Part shown: positions 33,747 through 42,634 of the stretch, in pieces
Position numbering within the stretch: position 1 is the first letter of the stretch
Layout: every line of letters starts with the position of its first letter
From: Gemmatimonadota bacterium
Lineage (GTDB): Bacteria; Latescibacterota; UBA2968; UBA8231
Length of the DNA: 64,000 nucleotides
Direction: 5' to 3'
Assembly (NCBI GenBank): GCA_018673255.1
Contig: JABHDC010000065.1
Coordinates: 62,001-126,000 of the forward strand
The notes under the pieces: generated by a model
Told to the model about the DNA's origin: nothing
Database searches by the model: none
The model's input: the letters and a program-made list of their open reading frames with translations, nothing else
Made by a program: the position numbers and the translations under genes

Positions 33747-34712
33747 CTACTTCGAGGTCGCCGGACCAGGCAAGTCTGTTTTGAGTTGGCCCCAACTGGG
33801 TTCCAGGATAGGGGTCTCGAGTCGTGGCAGGGCGACGGGAGACCAAGCCGGGGCATAGTCCGGTGTGTCGGGTGTATTGGTCAGATTCACGACATCCGTG
33901 CCGTCACGGCGCATGATGAAGATGTCGATACCCTTACGGCTCTGCGAAGAGGCGAAAGAGATCCACTCACCATCCGGTGACCAGGAGGGATCCCAGTCGA
34001 TGACCCACTCTACCGATAGAAGAGTCTGGTTGGATCCCTGACCGTCCGCGATATAGATCCCTTCGCCGTCCTGTCGTTTGCTGTAGAAAGCCAGTTCGCC
34101 GCCGGGTGACCAGGCGGGAGCATCATGGCTGCCGATGTCGCCGGCCACGAGACGGCCGTTGGAGCCGTCCAGATTGGAGAGGTACAGGTCGCCTGTGCTG
34201 CGCGCGGCAATCTGGCTGCGTCTCATGAGAATGAAGGCGAGAGACATTCCATCAGGCGACACGGCCGGCGAGTAGAGGAAGGTGGGGTCTTCCGAATTCG
34301 ATGGAAACAGTGGAATCTGGTGAGCGGTGGCACCCGGTGTGGCGTCCATTTCATAGATGAAAGACTCCTCGTCCTGCCATGATGAGAACAGAATCTTGCG
34401 GCCATCATGGGAGAATGCGGGGTTCGAGGGATTCAGCCCGTCACCCTCGAACAGAGTTTCCGCATTGCTGCCATCGCGATCCATGACAGAGATGTTGGTG
34501 GCGCCCTGTTCACGGCTCCAGGCCGTGACGAAGACGATCCGTTCGCCGTCCGGCGACCAGGCGGGCGACTGCCCCTTGGCAAGTTGCCGCACGCCGGTAC
34601 CATCCGTGTTCATGATCAGGACGTGCTGGTTCGTCGAGAAGGCGATCTGGCCTGGCTGTGCACTGAGGCCACCAGCGAGGGCGAGCACGAGGATGGCAGG
34701 GCGCAATGGCAT
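33747..34712 (-). CDS. Secreted TolB-like/PD40 beta-propeller protein
   Basis: The 321-residue protein has an N-terminal signal peptide (PAILVLALAGGLSAQ) followed by repeated WD40-like PD40 blades with motifs SPAWSPDGERIVF, NPAFSHDGRKILF, APAWSPGGELAFY and DPSWSPDGEWISF. It resembles the TolB C-terminal propeller, but lacks the TolB N-terminal domain. The ATG at 34712 has GGAG 7 bases upstream. Probably an extracytoplasmic binding scaffold of unknown partner. Confidence 0.82.
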   Translation of the reverse strand: MPLRPAILVLALAGGLSAQPGQIAFSTNQHVLIMNTDGTGVRQLAKGQSPAWSPDGERIVFVTAWSREQGATNISVMDRDGSNAETLFEGDGLNPSNPAFSHDGRKILFSSWQDEESFIYEMDATPGATAHQIPLFPSNSEDPTFLYSPAVSPDGMSLAFILMRRSQIAARSTGDLYLSNLDGSNGRLVAGDIGSHDAPAWSPGGELAFYSKRQDGEGIYIADGQGSNQTLLSVEWVIDWDPSWSPDGEWISFASSQSRKGIDIFIMRRDGTDVVNLTNTPDTPDYAPAWSPVALPRLETPILEPSWGQLKTDLPGPATSK

Positions 34713-34839
34713 GGCGTATCTCCAGAAAAGGCGACAGAATGTCCTGTTCTTGTGCCTATCGGCCCGCAGGTGATCCTGCTTCAGTCCATAAAAAAACCGC
34801 GTGTTTCCTGGGGATCCGTCACCGATCCTGCACGGCAGT

Positions 34840-35961
34840 TCACAGGCCCGCATCGATCGGTGGGTCCGGGGGACCATCGCTGAGCAGCGACTCAACCAAT
34901 TCTGGTAGTCGCGCCGGGACCAGGGTGCCGGATACGGCACGCATCTGCGAGGTCGTCATCCACCGGTGCTGCTGGACTGTGGCCAATTCCTCCTGGTCCG
35001 GATTTCCCGACGAAATCGGTGTGAAGGCATCGATGCGGATCACGTAGTAGGTCTCGTGCTGGCTGATTCGCCGAGGCCCCCAGTCGAATTCGTGGTGGCG
35101 TGTCCAGACCGGTGGGCCGATCTGCGCAGATACCAGGTTGAGATCCAGGCCGGTCTCCTCGAATAGCTCCCGCCGGAGCCCACTCATGTGGGTTTCTCCT
35201 GGCTCGAGACCACCGCCAGGGGCGAACCAGAGCTGCTTGCCGTCACCTCGCCTGAGGGCACAGACCAGCAGGACCGATTCCTCGGGTGTCAGCAGGACTG
35301 CCCTCACAGCTCGACGTTTCTGAATGTCGGTGGTCGCAGTCAACAGTTCCTCGCCAAGGCGTCTGAAGGAGTCGAAGACACGGGCACCAGACCCCTCGAA
35401 GCGCTCGGCGCCCTGGTGACCCAGAGCAACGACGACGGGTACGCACCCGAGGGCTTCGGCGACCTCGACATCGTGGTCGGTGTCCCCGATCAGCAGCGTG
35501 GAACCCGGGCAGACGTCGTGTGCGGCCTGAAGCTCTTGGCCCCGTAGGACCTTCGTAACAGCCAGCCGATCGGCAAGGCCATAGACGCCTGTGAAGAAGC
35601 CCTCGATGCCCAGCATCCTGACCCAGGCATCCAGCATCGTCTGCTCAGCCGCCGACAGCACGAACTGCCGGATGCCCCGATCCTGGAAGGCCGACAACAG
35701 GTCTGAGACACCCTCGACGAGGCGGCACTGGCTGACACCGGCCAGATACCCGTCGTGGAATTCATCTGACAGGAGCGACAGGTCCTCTCGTGCCAGGTCG
35801 ATCCCCAACGCACTGTAGTAGTCGGATACCGGATGCCCGAAGGACTTCTTGTGATCCTGGGCATCGATGGCCGGGAGGCCGCGTCTGTTGAGGACGGCAT
35901 TCATGGCACCTACGGCCAGGTCGACGTCGTCAAGAATGGTGCCGTTGAAGTCCCAGATCAC
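34840..35961 (-). CDS. HAD phosphatase-Nudix hydrolase fusion
   Basis: The 373-residue protein joins a HAD domain (1 to about 205) to a Nudix domain (about 215-373). The HAD part has motif I WDFNGTIL (D4, with N6 instead of the usual second Asp), the cap, SAAEQTML and motif IV LLIGDTDHDVEVAEALG. The Nudix box is G250-x5-E256-x7-R264-E265-L-F-E-E-T-G, complete. Such a protein could clean up a phosphorylated or nucleotide-linked metabolite. The GTG start at 35961 begins straight at the first strand; the frame is open upstream without a better start codon. Confidence 0.85.
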   Translation of the reverse strand: MIWDFNGTILDDVDLAVGAMNAVLNRRGLPAIDAQDHKKSFGHPVSDYYSALGIDLAREDLSLLSDEFHDGYLAGVSQCRLVEGVSDLLSAFQDRGIRQFVLSAAEQTMLDAWVRMLGIEGFFTGVYGLADRLAVTKVLRGQELQAAHDVCPGSTLLIGDTDHDVEVAEALGCVPVVVALGHQGAERFEGSGARVFDSFRRLGEELLTATTDIQKRRAVRAVLLTPEESVLLVCALRRGDGKQLWFAPGGGLEPGETHMSGLRRELFEETGLDLNLVSAQIGPPVWTRHHEFDWGPRRISQHETYYVIRIDAFTPISSGNPDQEELATVQQHRWMTTSQMRAVSGTLVPARLPELVESLLSDGPPDPPIDAGL

Positions 35962-36112
35962 CGTGTCGAAGGAGCCGATCTGCTGGTTGTCATCGGTACA
36001 GATGTCGTGCTCCTTCGAGGCCTGTCCGCTGGTGGGCGGGGAATTGTGCCATCTCTGGACTGTGTGATAAGGGATGCGTGATTGAGGATAGGGTCAGGAC
36101 ACTCAACCATCC

Positions 36113-36134
36113 AGTACATTGCCCAGCATGTACT
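36113..36134. promoter_or_regulatory. Inverted repeat upstream of the nucleotidyltransferase-like gene
   Basis: AGTACAT (36113-36119) and ATGTACT (36128-36134) form a perfect dyad with an 8-base spacer, 39 bases before the start codon at 36173. This is the size of a dimeric repressor operator. Confidence 0.4.
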
Positions 36135-36172
36135 GATCGACTCAGCCGAATTGATTAACTCAGGAGACGCGG

Positions 36173-36997
36173 ATGAATCTGGAATGGACCGATCACTACC
36201 CTGATGCGGATGTCCTGCGCAGCGAGATCCGCGCCATGGTCCAGAGCATGGCGTCAGCTGTTCGCGACATCTTCGGCGATGACCACGTGCGGGCAGTCTG
36301 GTTCAAGGGGTCGGGTCAGAAGCATTGGGATTCGCCCCTCGACTACGTGCCAACCCTTTCGGACGTCGACATCCACGTCTGGCTCAGTGAAGCGGCAGCG
36401 GCCGATTTCCATGACCTGAATCGTGCGCTATCGGTACAGGCGGGTATGGAGGCGCACTTTGCCAAACGCGTCACACGGCCAATACACACGCCGCGGCCAC
36501 AACTCAACCTGATCAACGATCTGATCACGCTCGAAGATTATGTCGACTCCCCGGTGGCCATCGTCGAGACCGTGTACGGAGAAGCGCCTCAGCCTGGCGA
36601 CTACGCCGACGTCGCCGGGATTCGGTCGCAGGATCGTGCTGCCCTGGTATCGAATGCGGCAGAGGTGGCCAATGTGTCCAGACGTCTGATCGATCGGCCC
36701 GGTCCGTATCTGTGGGACCTGCTCCGATCCCTGAGCTGGCGCGTGTCGCCGATCGGCTCCCGCGTGCTCAGCGTATCGGGGATGGCACCCGAAGAAGCGT
36801 GGTCGATGAATCGGACACGTATCGCTGCGGCGCTACATGAGAGAGGGCTGGAACAGATTGCAGAGCCCTGGCAGCAATTCTACCTGTCGGGTTGGGAGCT
36901 TTTTCTCAATCCCGATGATGGCGACGCAGGGCGTGATGCCATCCGCGCGGCGATCGATGCATTGCAGCTTTCCGGTGAGTTTGCCCAAGTGCGCTGA
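36173..36997 (+). CDS. Nucleotidyltransferase-like protein
   Basis: The 274-residue protein has a pol-beta-type nucleotidyltransferase motif: WFKGSGQKHWD, then LSDVDIHVWL (GS...DxD), with a later helical region as in substrate-binding domains of aminoglycoside- or antitoxin-type nucleotidyltransferases. AGGAG lies about 9 bases before the ATG. Its substrate is unknown; it is monocistronic and convergent with the DUF4159 gene. Confidence 0.72.
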   Translation: MNLEWTDHYPDADVLRSEIRAMVQSMASAVRDIFGDDHVRAVWFKGSGQKHWDSPLDYVPTLSDVDIHVWLSEAAAADFHDLNRALSVQAGMEAHFAKRVTRPIHTPRPQLNLINDLITLEDYVDSPVAIVETVYGEAPQPGDYADVAGIRSQDRAALVSNAAEVANVSRRLIDRPGPYLWDLLRSLSWRVSPIGSRVLSVSGMAPEEAWSMNRTRIAAALHERGLEQIAEPWQQFYLSGWELFLNPDDGDAGRDAIRAAIDALQLSGEFAQVR

Positions 36998-37016
36998 GGA
37001 TTCCAGGCACGAGTCT

Positions 37017-37727
37017 CTACGGGACAGATGAGGCCTGCGACGCGGCAAAGACGACGGTGTTGATGGTGAATCGAAGAAAACGCGTCCCATCGACCTCGGT
37101 ATTGCCCATGCGCAGGGTCGTGCTGTCCGTCAGCAGGGGCCATCCGGCCATGAGGGCTGCCAGTCGGTCGCCCACCATCAAGCCCACATCAACCCCGTCT
37201 GGATCGAAGTCGAATACGCTGTGGTAGATCGGGTGGCTCGATCTGAGTCGCACGAATCGCCAGTGATGCCCCTCCAGCAGATTCAACCGCGTGAGTGCTT
37301 CCCTACAGATACTGAACAGGCCGCCTCGGAACGTCTCCTGGTTGCCGATATTCTGGGCCACGAGCAGTCCCGTCGTCGAGAGGAAGGTTCCCAGATTCCG
37401 CAACTCCGCATCGGTGAGTTGCTGCAGCGAGATGCGGCTGAGATTGCCGGGCGTCAGATGGATCCACGGCAGGTACAGAATGGACGGATCGTCGAGGGGC
37501 AGGATGCCGGCGTGGGTGGCACTGTAACGGGTGTGGGAAGCGAGTTCACCCATGAGGTTGCGCATCGGGCTGGCCGCCGGACTTCGCTGGGCGCTGCGCG
37601 AATACACCTGACCGAGCTGAATCTCGACAGACGGTGGCGGCTCGTTCCCCTGATCCGGGGGTGAGGGTAGACCGGCTGGAGCACAACTCAGCAACACAGG
37701 GATGAAAAAGATCAGCGTGAGTCTCAA
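37017..37727 (-). CDS. DUF4159-like lipoprotein
   Basis: The 236-residue protein starts with a lipoprotein signal (LRLTLIFFIPVLLSC, lipobox L12-L13-S14-C15) and carries the DUF4159 pattern: ELRNLGTFLSTTGLLVAQNI, a short helix, and HPIYHSVFDFDPDG. DUF4159 is a class I glutamine-amidotransferase-like fold of unknown role. A TTG start overlaps the GDPD stop (TTGA) and has GAGG upstream, so translation is coupled to the GDPD gene. Confidence 0.72.
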   Translation of the reverse strand: MRLTLIFFIPVLLSCAPAGLPSPPDQGNEPPPSVEIQLGQVYSRSAQRSPAASPMRNLMGELASHTRYSATHAGILPLDDPSILYLPWIHLTPGNLSRISLQQLTDAELRNLGTFLSTTGLLVAQNIGNQETFRGGLFSICREALTRLNLLEGHHWRFVRLRSSHPIYHSVFDFDPDGVDVGLMVGDRLAALMAGWPLLTDSTTLRMGNTEVDGTRFLRFTINTVVFAASQASSVP

Positions 37728-38482
37728 GACAGGACCTCGTCGGCAGGGGGCGGTGTGCACAACCCCGGATCGTCGCAGTTGATGGCATCCAGGCCCCACT
37801 GACGCCGTTCATGGATCAGCTCGACAAGGGGATCCACTGCTGAGGCAACGGGAAGGCCGGCAGCATGTGCACTCCGGATCAGGTCGGCAGACACGAGACG
37901 CCGGAATGGATGGAGGAAGTCGATCCGCGCTATTCTCGCTCGTCTCAACGCATCTTCATGGTTGTCCCTGTAGAGCAGCCCGATCGAGATCTCCTCGCAT
38001 TGATCTCGTAGTTCACACAGGGTAGCCATTTCTGAGCCGATCGCGAGCGCTGTCTCGGCGCAGTCGTACTGACGCAGCATCTGGCCGATGGCGGTTAGAT
38101 CGGTCGATGTCAGTCCGCCTCCGTTTCCGAGGTCAAGGCAGATGCCCATGTCGTTCGTGCTGGCCCAGGAGGCCAGATCTTCGAGTGTTGGAACGCGCGT
38201 TTCGGCAAACTCAGCCCCAAACCACGTCCCTGCATCCAACGCCTGAATTTCATGCAGGGATCGCTCAGACACGAGGCCGGTGCCATCTGTTGTGCGATCC
38301 ACACTCTGATCGTGCATCAGGACCAGCGCGCCATCCCGGGTCTTCTTGACGTCAGCTTCGATCCACATGGCACCCAGGTCCCTCGCGTGCTCACAGGAGG
38401 GGATCGTGTTCTCAGGGGCGTGGACGCAGGCGCCGCGGTGGCCGATGACGAGCATGGGTTCGTCATCCATGCGGATTCTCAT
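37724..38482 (-). CDS. Glycerophosphodiester phosphodiesterase
   Basis: The 252-residue protein hydrolyses glycerophosphodiesters to sn-glycerol 3-phosphate. It has the signature IGHRGACVHAPENT with HRG and ENT, the metal ligands in IEADVKKTRDG, and the general-base histidine in LMHDQSVDRTTDG. No signal peptide is visible, as in UgpQ-like cytoplasmic enzymes. An internal start nearer HRG is possible. Confidence 0.92.
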   Translation of the reverse strand: MRIRMDDEPMLVIGHRGACVHAPENTIPSCEHARDLGAMWIEADVKKTRDGALVLMHDQSVDRTTDGTGLVSERSLHEIQALDAGTWFGAEFAETRVPTLEDLASWASTNDMGICLDLGNGGGLTSTDLTAIGQMLRQYDCAETALAIGSEMATLCELRDQCEEISIGLLYRDNHEDALRRARIARIDFLHPFRRLVSADLIRSAHAAGLPVASAVDPLVELIHERRQWGLDAINCDDPGLCTPPPADEVLS

Positions 38483-38486
38483 TGAG

Positions 38487-39053
38487 TCAGTGCTCCGTGG
38501 CCGGCTGTGTCGGCTCGATGACGTCGCACAACCAGCGACGTGTCTGTCGGGGTGATGCCAGGCGGATGAGACGCAGGTGTTTGGCGTCGCGAGATTCGAT
38601 CAATTCTTCGTAATGTTGCCGTAATCCTGCATGGCGGCGTAGCGCGAAGGCAAACACCGAGTCCCGGCTCAGGAACTGTTTGCTGAAACTCTCCCTGTTG
38701 CCACCGTGAACGATCTGTCGTGTCAGGACGCGGCGTAGTGTTCGTTGCAGCAACCGGGGCAGGCTGGTTCGCAGAGGGTAGTCGAGCCACACGAGTGTGG
38801 TGATCCGAGGCAACTGTATATCACGGAAACGACCGATGTTGCCGTCTGTGATCCATGCCTCTGCGGCCAGGGCACTCACGAGTTGCTCCCGGAGGATGGG
38901 ATGGTGAACCGGCGTCCAGTCCGGTCCCCAGAACAGACCATCGGCGTCGATGTGCTGAAGGTCGAGAGACCGGGCCAGGCGCAGGGCGAGGGTTGTCTTA
39001 CCGCAACCGGTGGGACCGACCACAGCGATGCGCGGATTCTGATCGATGAACAT
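38487..39053 (-). CDS. P-loop kinase-like ATPase (adenylate-kinase/FlaR-like)
   Basis: The 188-residue protein has Walker A GPTGCGKTT (13-21) followed by LALRLARSLDLQHIDAD, a ring of aromatic lid residues (LFWGPDWTPV) and WITDGNIGRFRD, all features of the small kinases usually annotated adenylate kinase or FlaR. The ATG at 39053 was preferred to upstream codons of the longer frame. It ends 4 bases before the GDPD start. Confidence 0.82.
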   Translation of the reverse strand: MFIDQNPRIAVVGPTGCGKTTLALRLARSLDLQHIDADGLFWGPDWTPVHHPILREQLVSALAAEAWITDGNIGRFRDIQLPRITTLVWLDYPLRTSLPRLLQRTLRRVLTRQIVHGGNRESFSKQFLSRDSVFAFALRRHAGLRQHYEELIESRDAKHLRLIRLASPRQTRRWLCDVIEPTQPATEH

Positions 39054-39136
39054 GGCCCAAGTCTCTGTCCCGCTCACGAGTTGGACAAGTGGGCGGTTGC
39101 TCTGGCCCCAGATGTAAGGGGCAGGGTACTCAGGCC

Positions 39137-40192
39137 TCAGAGGCTGGCCATCCGGGATTCGATCCAGGGCCACATGAGGTCGGCGTAGAAGCGATGCCCT
39201 GCCTCGCCGTAGCGGTGTTCGTAGCGATCAGGTACACCGGCCACGGCGTACAGCTCCGACAGACGTTCCACGGCGGTGTCCACTTCCTCCACTGGATGCA
39301 GCGGATTGAGGCGGCCATTGATGGTGAGCATGGGGCGCGGTGCCACCAGGGCAGCAACATCCCAGAATTCGCCCAGTTGGAGTATTCCCGGAATCGCATT
39401 GCAGGGACAGTGGCGCAATGTTCCGTGGGGGCTGATGTAGTTGTTGTAGGCGCAACTGGGTACGGCGATCTGGATTCGCTGATCGCAGGCGGCCGAGTGC
39501 AGTGTCGTCATGCCACCACCGGAATTGCCGAGCATGACAAGGCGTCCGTCCACGTCCCCGCGTTCCAGGGCCCAGTCGATGAGGCGCTGCATGTCCCACA
39601 CGCGCTCACCCATCAGTGTTCGACCTGTGAGGGCGACCTGCCAGTTGTGGCAAACACAGTGGCGTCCATCGTGGCGCTGGCCGATGTCGGCGATCTTGTA
39701 GCCCGAACCCAGGCCGCGCGTCGCCGGGGCCAGAGCGAGGAAACCCCGCTCAACGGCCTGAACCGCTACATCGCGCTGATCATCAACGATGCGCCGCGCC
39801 TCTTCGTCACTCCGGGAGAGGCCGACATACGACTCGCCCGGTTCATGGCCGTGGGGTGTGATGATGGTGGGGAAGGGACCCCCACTTTTGGGGCACAGTT
39901 CCCAGACCTTGAGGACAACGTTGGGTTCGGTTTCGAGGCAGATCTGGCGACGGGTGTAGGAACCCATGTCATCACAGTCGCTGGCTTCAGTGACTCGCAT
40001 CTGATGGCCAACCGCACTGCTGGAGATCTGCTCGAACCCCAGGAGCCGCTCCAGTTGGGGCCGAGCAACTTCCTGCCACCGGCTGAATTCCTCACCAGAG
40101 GTGGCCCGACACGCATCGCCACGAGCGGCGTCGGCATACAGGTGCTCAAGATGACGCTGGACGTCCTCAGGGTGGGCGGGCGATGGGTGCAT
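39137..40192 (-). CDS. Alpha/beta hydrolase (acetyl-xylan-esterase-like)
   Basis: The 351-residue protein shows the nucleophile elbow GNSGGG (MLGNSGGGMTTLHSA), the oxyanion strand TIITPHGHEPGE, an Asp region PMLTINGRLNPLHPVEE and a terminal His in GEAGHRFYADL. It resembles large bacterial esterases of the acetyl-xylan-esterase/Abhydrolase_7 kind. No signal peptide. It starts 8 bases after the stop of the ATPase gene, and the long N-terminal extension of the frame belongs to that gene's other reading frame. Confidence 0.85.
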   Translation of the reverse strand: MHPSPAHPEDVQRHLEHLYADAARGDACRATSGEEFSRWQEVARPQLERLLGFEQISSSAVGHQMRVTEASDCDDMGSYTRRQICLETEPNVVLKVWELCPKSGGPFPTIITPHGHEPGESYVGLSRSDEEARRIVDDQRDVAVQAVERGFLALAPATRGLGSGYKIADIGQRHDGRHCVCHNWQVALTGRTLMGERVWDMQRLIDWALERGDVDGRLVMLGNSGGGMTTLHSAACDQRIQIAVPSCAYNNYISPHGTLRHCPCNAIPGILQLGEFWDVAALVAPRPMLTINGRLNPLHPVEEVDTAVERLSELYAVAGVPDRYEHRYGEAGHRFYADLMWPWIESRMASL

Positions 40193-40199
40193 CGGGCCC

Positions 40200-40988
40200 C
40201 TACTCCTCCTCCTCGTACTCATCCTCTTCGAAGCCGAAGTCGTATTCCCACGCCAGAAAGCGCTCTCGCAGATCCATGACGGAGCGTTGTTTGTTGGTGA
40301 GCGCATCCTGCAGGAATTCGGCGCACATCGCCTCGTGCGGCTCGTTTCCGGTGGTCTCTGCGAGCAGACCCCTTCGGGCGGTGTAGACCCGCTGATGGGC
40401 CATCGCGCCGTCTGTGTAGTAGGCCTCCTGCACGTACCGCTTCTTACGGCTTCCGTCGACGCGGCCCTGCCCGATCGGCTGACCCTTGAGTCTGAGAAAG
40501 AGGAAGAGATTGACGGCGCGGAAATGCCGCTCGGGAACGCCGTTGACATCAACGACCTCGGAGCGGGCCTGGTCCAGATGATCCACGTGCATGTTGGCCA
40601 CAAGCTGATGGCCCCGGCTGCCCAGTTCGAAGTAGTCTCGCAGGTCCTGGTCCCACAGATAGGTGGGTGGCGGATGATCGGACAATTCGTGCGAGATCAG
40701 GCACCCACGCTCGAAGCGCAGATTCAGCACCTTGTCCGGCAGGGCGATTCCCAGTCGCCGATCAGCAGGGACGAATGGCAGAAAGGCATTCATCGTTGTC
40801 GTCTTGCCCACACCACCGGGCCCCGAACACACAATCCAGGAGGCGCCCCTCGAGATCTTTGACGCAAGCCAGGCCGCCAGATCCAGGGGGATCGTCTTTT
40901 TCTCGAGCAGATCAAGGATCGTGAAGGCCTGCTCGTCTCCTCGGGGGGCACACAACTCCTGCAGGAGCTTGGTGTCGCGCTGGTTCAT
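40200..40988 (-). CDS. Stand-alone secretion-ATPase-like P-loop protein with acidic tail
   Basis: The 262-residue protein has a Walker A loop S55-G-P-G-G-V-G-K62-T-T, followed by a region reminiscent of the PilT/GspE/VirB11 superfamily (ADRRLGIALPDKVLNLRF and GHQLVANMHVDHLDQA, which resembles the His-box GH...TlHa). It ends in a very acidic tail (FEEDEYEEEE). It lacks N-terminal domains of GspE and has no pilus or secretion genes nearby. AGGAGG lies 8 bases before the ATG. The exact role is unknown. Confidence 0.65.
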   Translation of the reverse strand: MNQRDTKLLQELCAPRGDEQAFTILDLLEKKTIPLDLAAWLASKISRGASWIVCSGPGGVGKTTTMNAFLPFVPADRRLGIALPDKVLNLRFERGCLISHELSDHPPPTYLWDQDLRDYFELGSRGHQLVANMHVDHLDQARSEVVDVNGVPERHFRAVNLFLFLRLKGQPIGQGRVDGSRKKRYVQEAYYTDGAMAHQRVYTARRGLLAETTGNEPHEAMCAEFLQDALTNKQRSVMDLRERFLAWEYDFGFEEDEYEEEE

Positions 40989-41007
40989 CGATCCAGCCTC
41001 CTCACGG

Positions 41008-42339
41008 TCACCGGTTCGTCGGGGTGCCGATGGCGAACCCATCGGCAACAGCGGCGAAGGCATCGTCCATTACTTGCAGAATCGTGTCGATCTCCTGCTC
41101 TGTGTGGGCGACGCTGAAGCCATGGTGGCAGGGACCACCACCATAGTCGTGGAAGTAAACGCCACCGGTGGCAGCATGACGGATGAAGTCGAGCATGATA
41201 TCGCGTCGGTGTCGCAACGCATCACGGTAGTCGACGGGCGCTGACTCCAGGCCCATCATCAGTCCGAAGCGGGCACCGTGCCGGGGAGCCTGCACGGGCA
41301 ATCCACGCCGGCTGATGATCTCATCGAGGCCCGCATAGAAGTGGTTGAATCGTCCCAGCAGATCGGGATAGAAATCGGGCTTCGACACCTGGTCAAGGAA
41401 GGCCTGAGCTGCCAGAATCGACGGCAGGGGAGCCATGAAGGTGCCACTGTGCTGCACGTCACCGTCGGGTTTGTATTGGTCCATCATCGGCGCCGGCGCA
41501 CAGATGGCCGACAGTGGCATCCCGCCGCCGAGAGATTTGCCGATTGTGCAGATGTCCGGGGTGACGCCAAAATCTGCCTGCGCCCCGCCGGTGCTCTTCT
41601 TGAAACTCGACTGGATCTCGTCGAAAAACAGGATGACATCGTATTGTCGACTCAGGTCTCGCAGGCCCTCAAGGAACCCGGGCTGAGGGGCGATGCCGCC
41701 ACTGTTGAAGTCGACCGGTTCCAGGATGATCGTGCCGATGTCGCCGCCGCGTTGCTGGAGAGCACGCTCGACGGCCTCCAGGTCGTTGTATGGGAGGGCG
41801 ACGATGAATTGCGCCATCGGTTCGGGGATGCCCGGGGATTCGACGTAACTGCTGGCGTCATCGAGGCGATCCGCCGGTACGTGGCCGCCGATATAGGTCA
41901 GTTCGTGATAGCCGTGGAAGTGCCCGGTGAATCGAATGATGTTGTCACGACCACTGACCGCCCGGCAGAGGCGCAGCGCGTGGAGGGTCGCTTCGCTACC
42001 CGAATTGGTGAAGCGTATCCGCTCTGCACAGGGGATCATCTGGCAGAGCGTTTCAGCGACCTCGACGTGATACCTCATGTCGTGGGCGCTGCAGATGCCC
42101 AGTTCAGCCGACCTGACCAGGGCCTCGACGATGGCCGGGTGCCCGTGACCGAGCAACGCCGCACCATGGCCGCAGCTCATGTCCAGCCAGGACTTGCCGT
42201 CTACGTCAACGATATGTGCCCCGTGGGCGTGATCGACGTAGAGCGGGTGACCCAGTGCCTGGTTCAGTCGGGTCGAGGCACAGACCCCGCCAGGCAGCGA
42301 TTGGCGTGCGCGTTTAAACAGTGTCTGGAGTTCACTCAT
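41008..42339 (-). CDS. Class III aminotransferase (glutamate-1-semialdehyde aminomutase-like)
   Basis: The 443-residue PLP enzyme has GHGHPAIVEAL, the phosphate-binding TNSGSEATLHALRL, LFFDEIQSSFK with the Asp, and the Schiff-base lysine in CTIGKSLGGGMPLSA. Layout resembles HemL-like aminomutases, but position outside a heme cluster suggests another amino-sugar or omega-amino-acid substrate. It is followed after 19 bases by the secretion-ATPase-like gene. Confidence 0.9.
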   Translation of the reverse strand: MSELQTLFKRARQSLPGGVCASTRLNQALGHPLYVDHAHGAHIVDVDGKSWLDMSCGHGAALLGHGHPAIVEALVRSAELGICSAHDMRYHVEVAETLCQMIPCAERIRFTNSGSEATLHALRLCRAVSGRDNIIRFTGHFHGYHELTYIGGHVPADRLDDASSYVESPGIPEPMAQFIVALPYNDLEAVERALQQRGGDIGTIILEPVDFNSGGIAPQPGFLEGLRDLSRQYDVILFFDEIQSSFKKSTGGAQADFGVTPDICTIGKSLGGGMPLSAICAPAPMMDQYKPDGDVQHSGTFMAPLPSILAAQAFLDQVSKPDFYPDLLGRFNHFYAGLDEIISRRGLPVQAPRHGARFGLMMGLESAPVDYRDALRHRRDIMLDFIRHAATGGVYFHDYGGGPCHHGFSVAHTEQEIDTILQVMDDAFAAVADGFAIGTPTNR

Positions 42340-42392
42340 CCCAATACCTTCAGATAGCCGACAATGGGCGGGTAGGTCTTCACGTGTACCGT

Positions 42393-42414
42393 AACTGTAA
42401 ATTTATCAACAGTT
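42393..42414. promoter_or_regulatory. Inverted repeat in the aminotransferase-dipeptidase divergent region
   Basis: AACTGT (42393-42398) and ACAGTT (42409-42414) are complementary with a 10-base AT-rich spacer, 54 bases upstream of the aminotransferase start codon. It may be an operator or part of a promoter. The remainder of the 42340-42634 gap shows no gene; a 109-residue minus-strand frame there lacks protein character. Confidence 0.35.
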
Positions 42415-42634
42415 TGAGTGCATGTTCTCTGGCCATGATGATGACCATTGGCAGGCACTGCGGGCACCGGCCCCCCGGGTGGTATCTGTTACAAAAGTGG
42501 ACCGATGGCGATCTGTCTTCCTGTGGATCCCGGCCGGTGACAGACATGCCCAAAATGCCGTAAGTTGGCAGAACAGGCCCCTTCGGGCAAATCGGGGCTA
42601 CATCATGTAACCACAGTTCGTTGGAGGACAGAGG

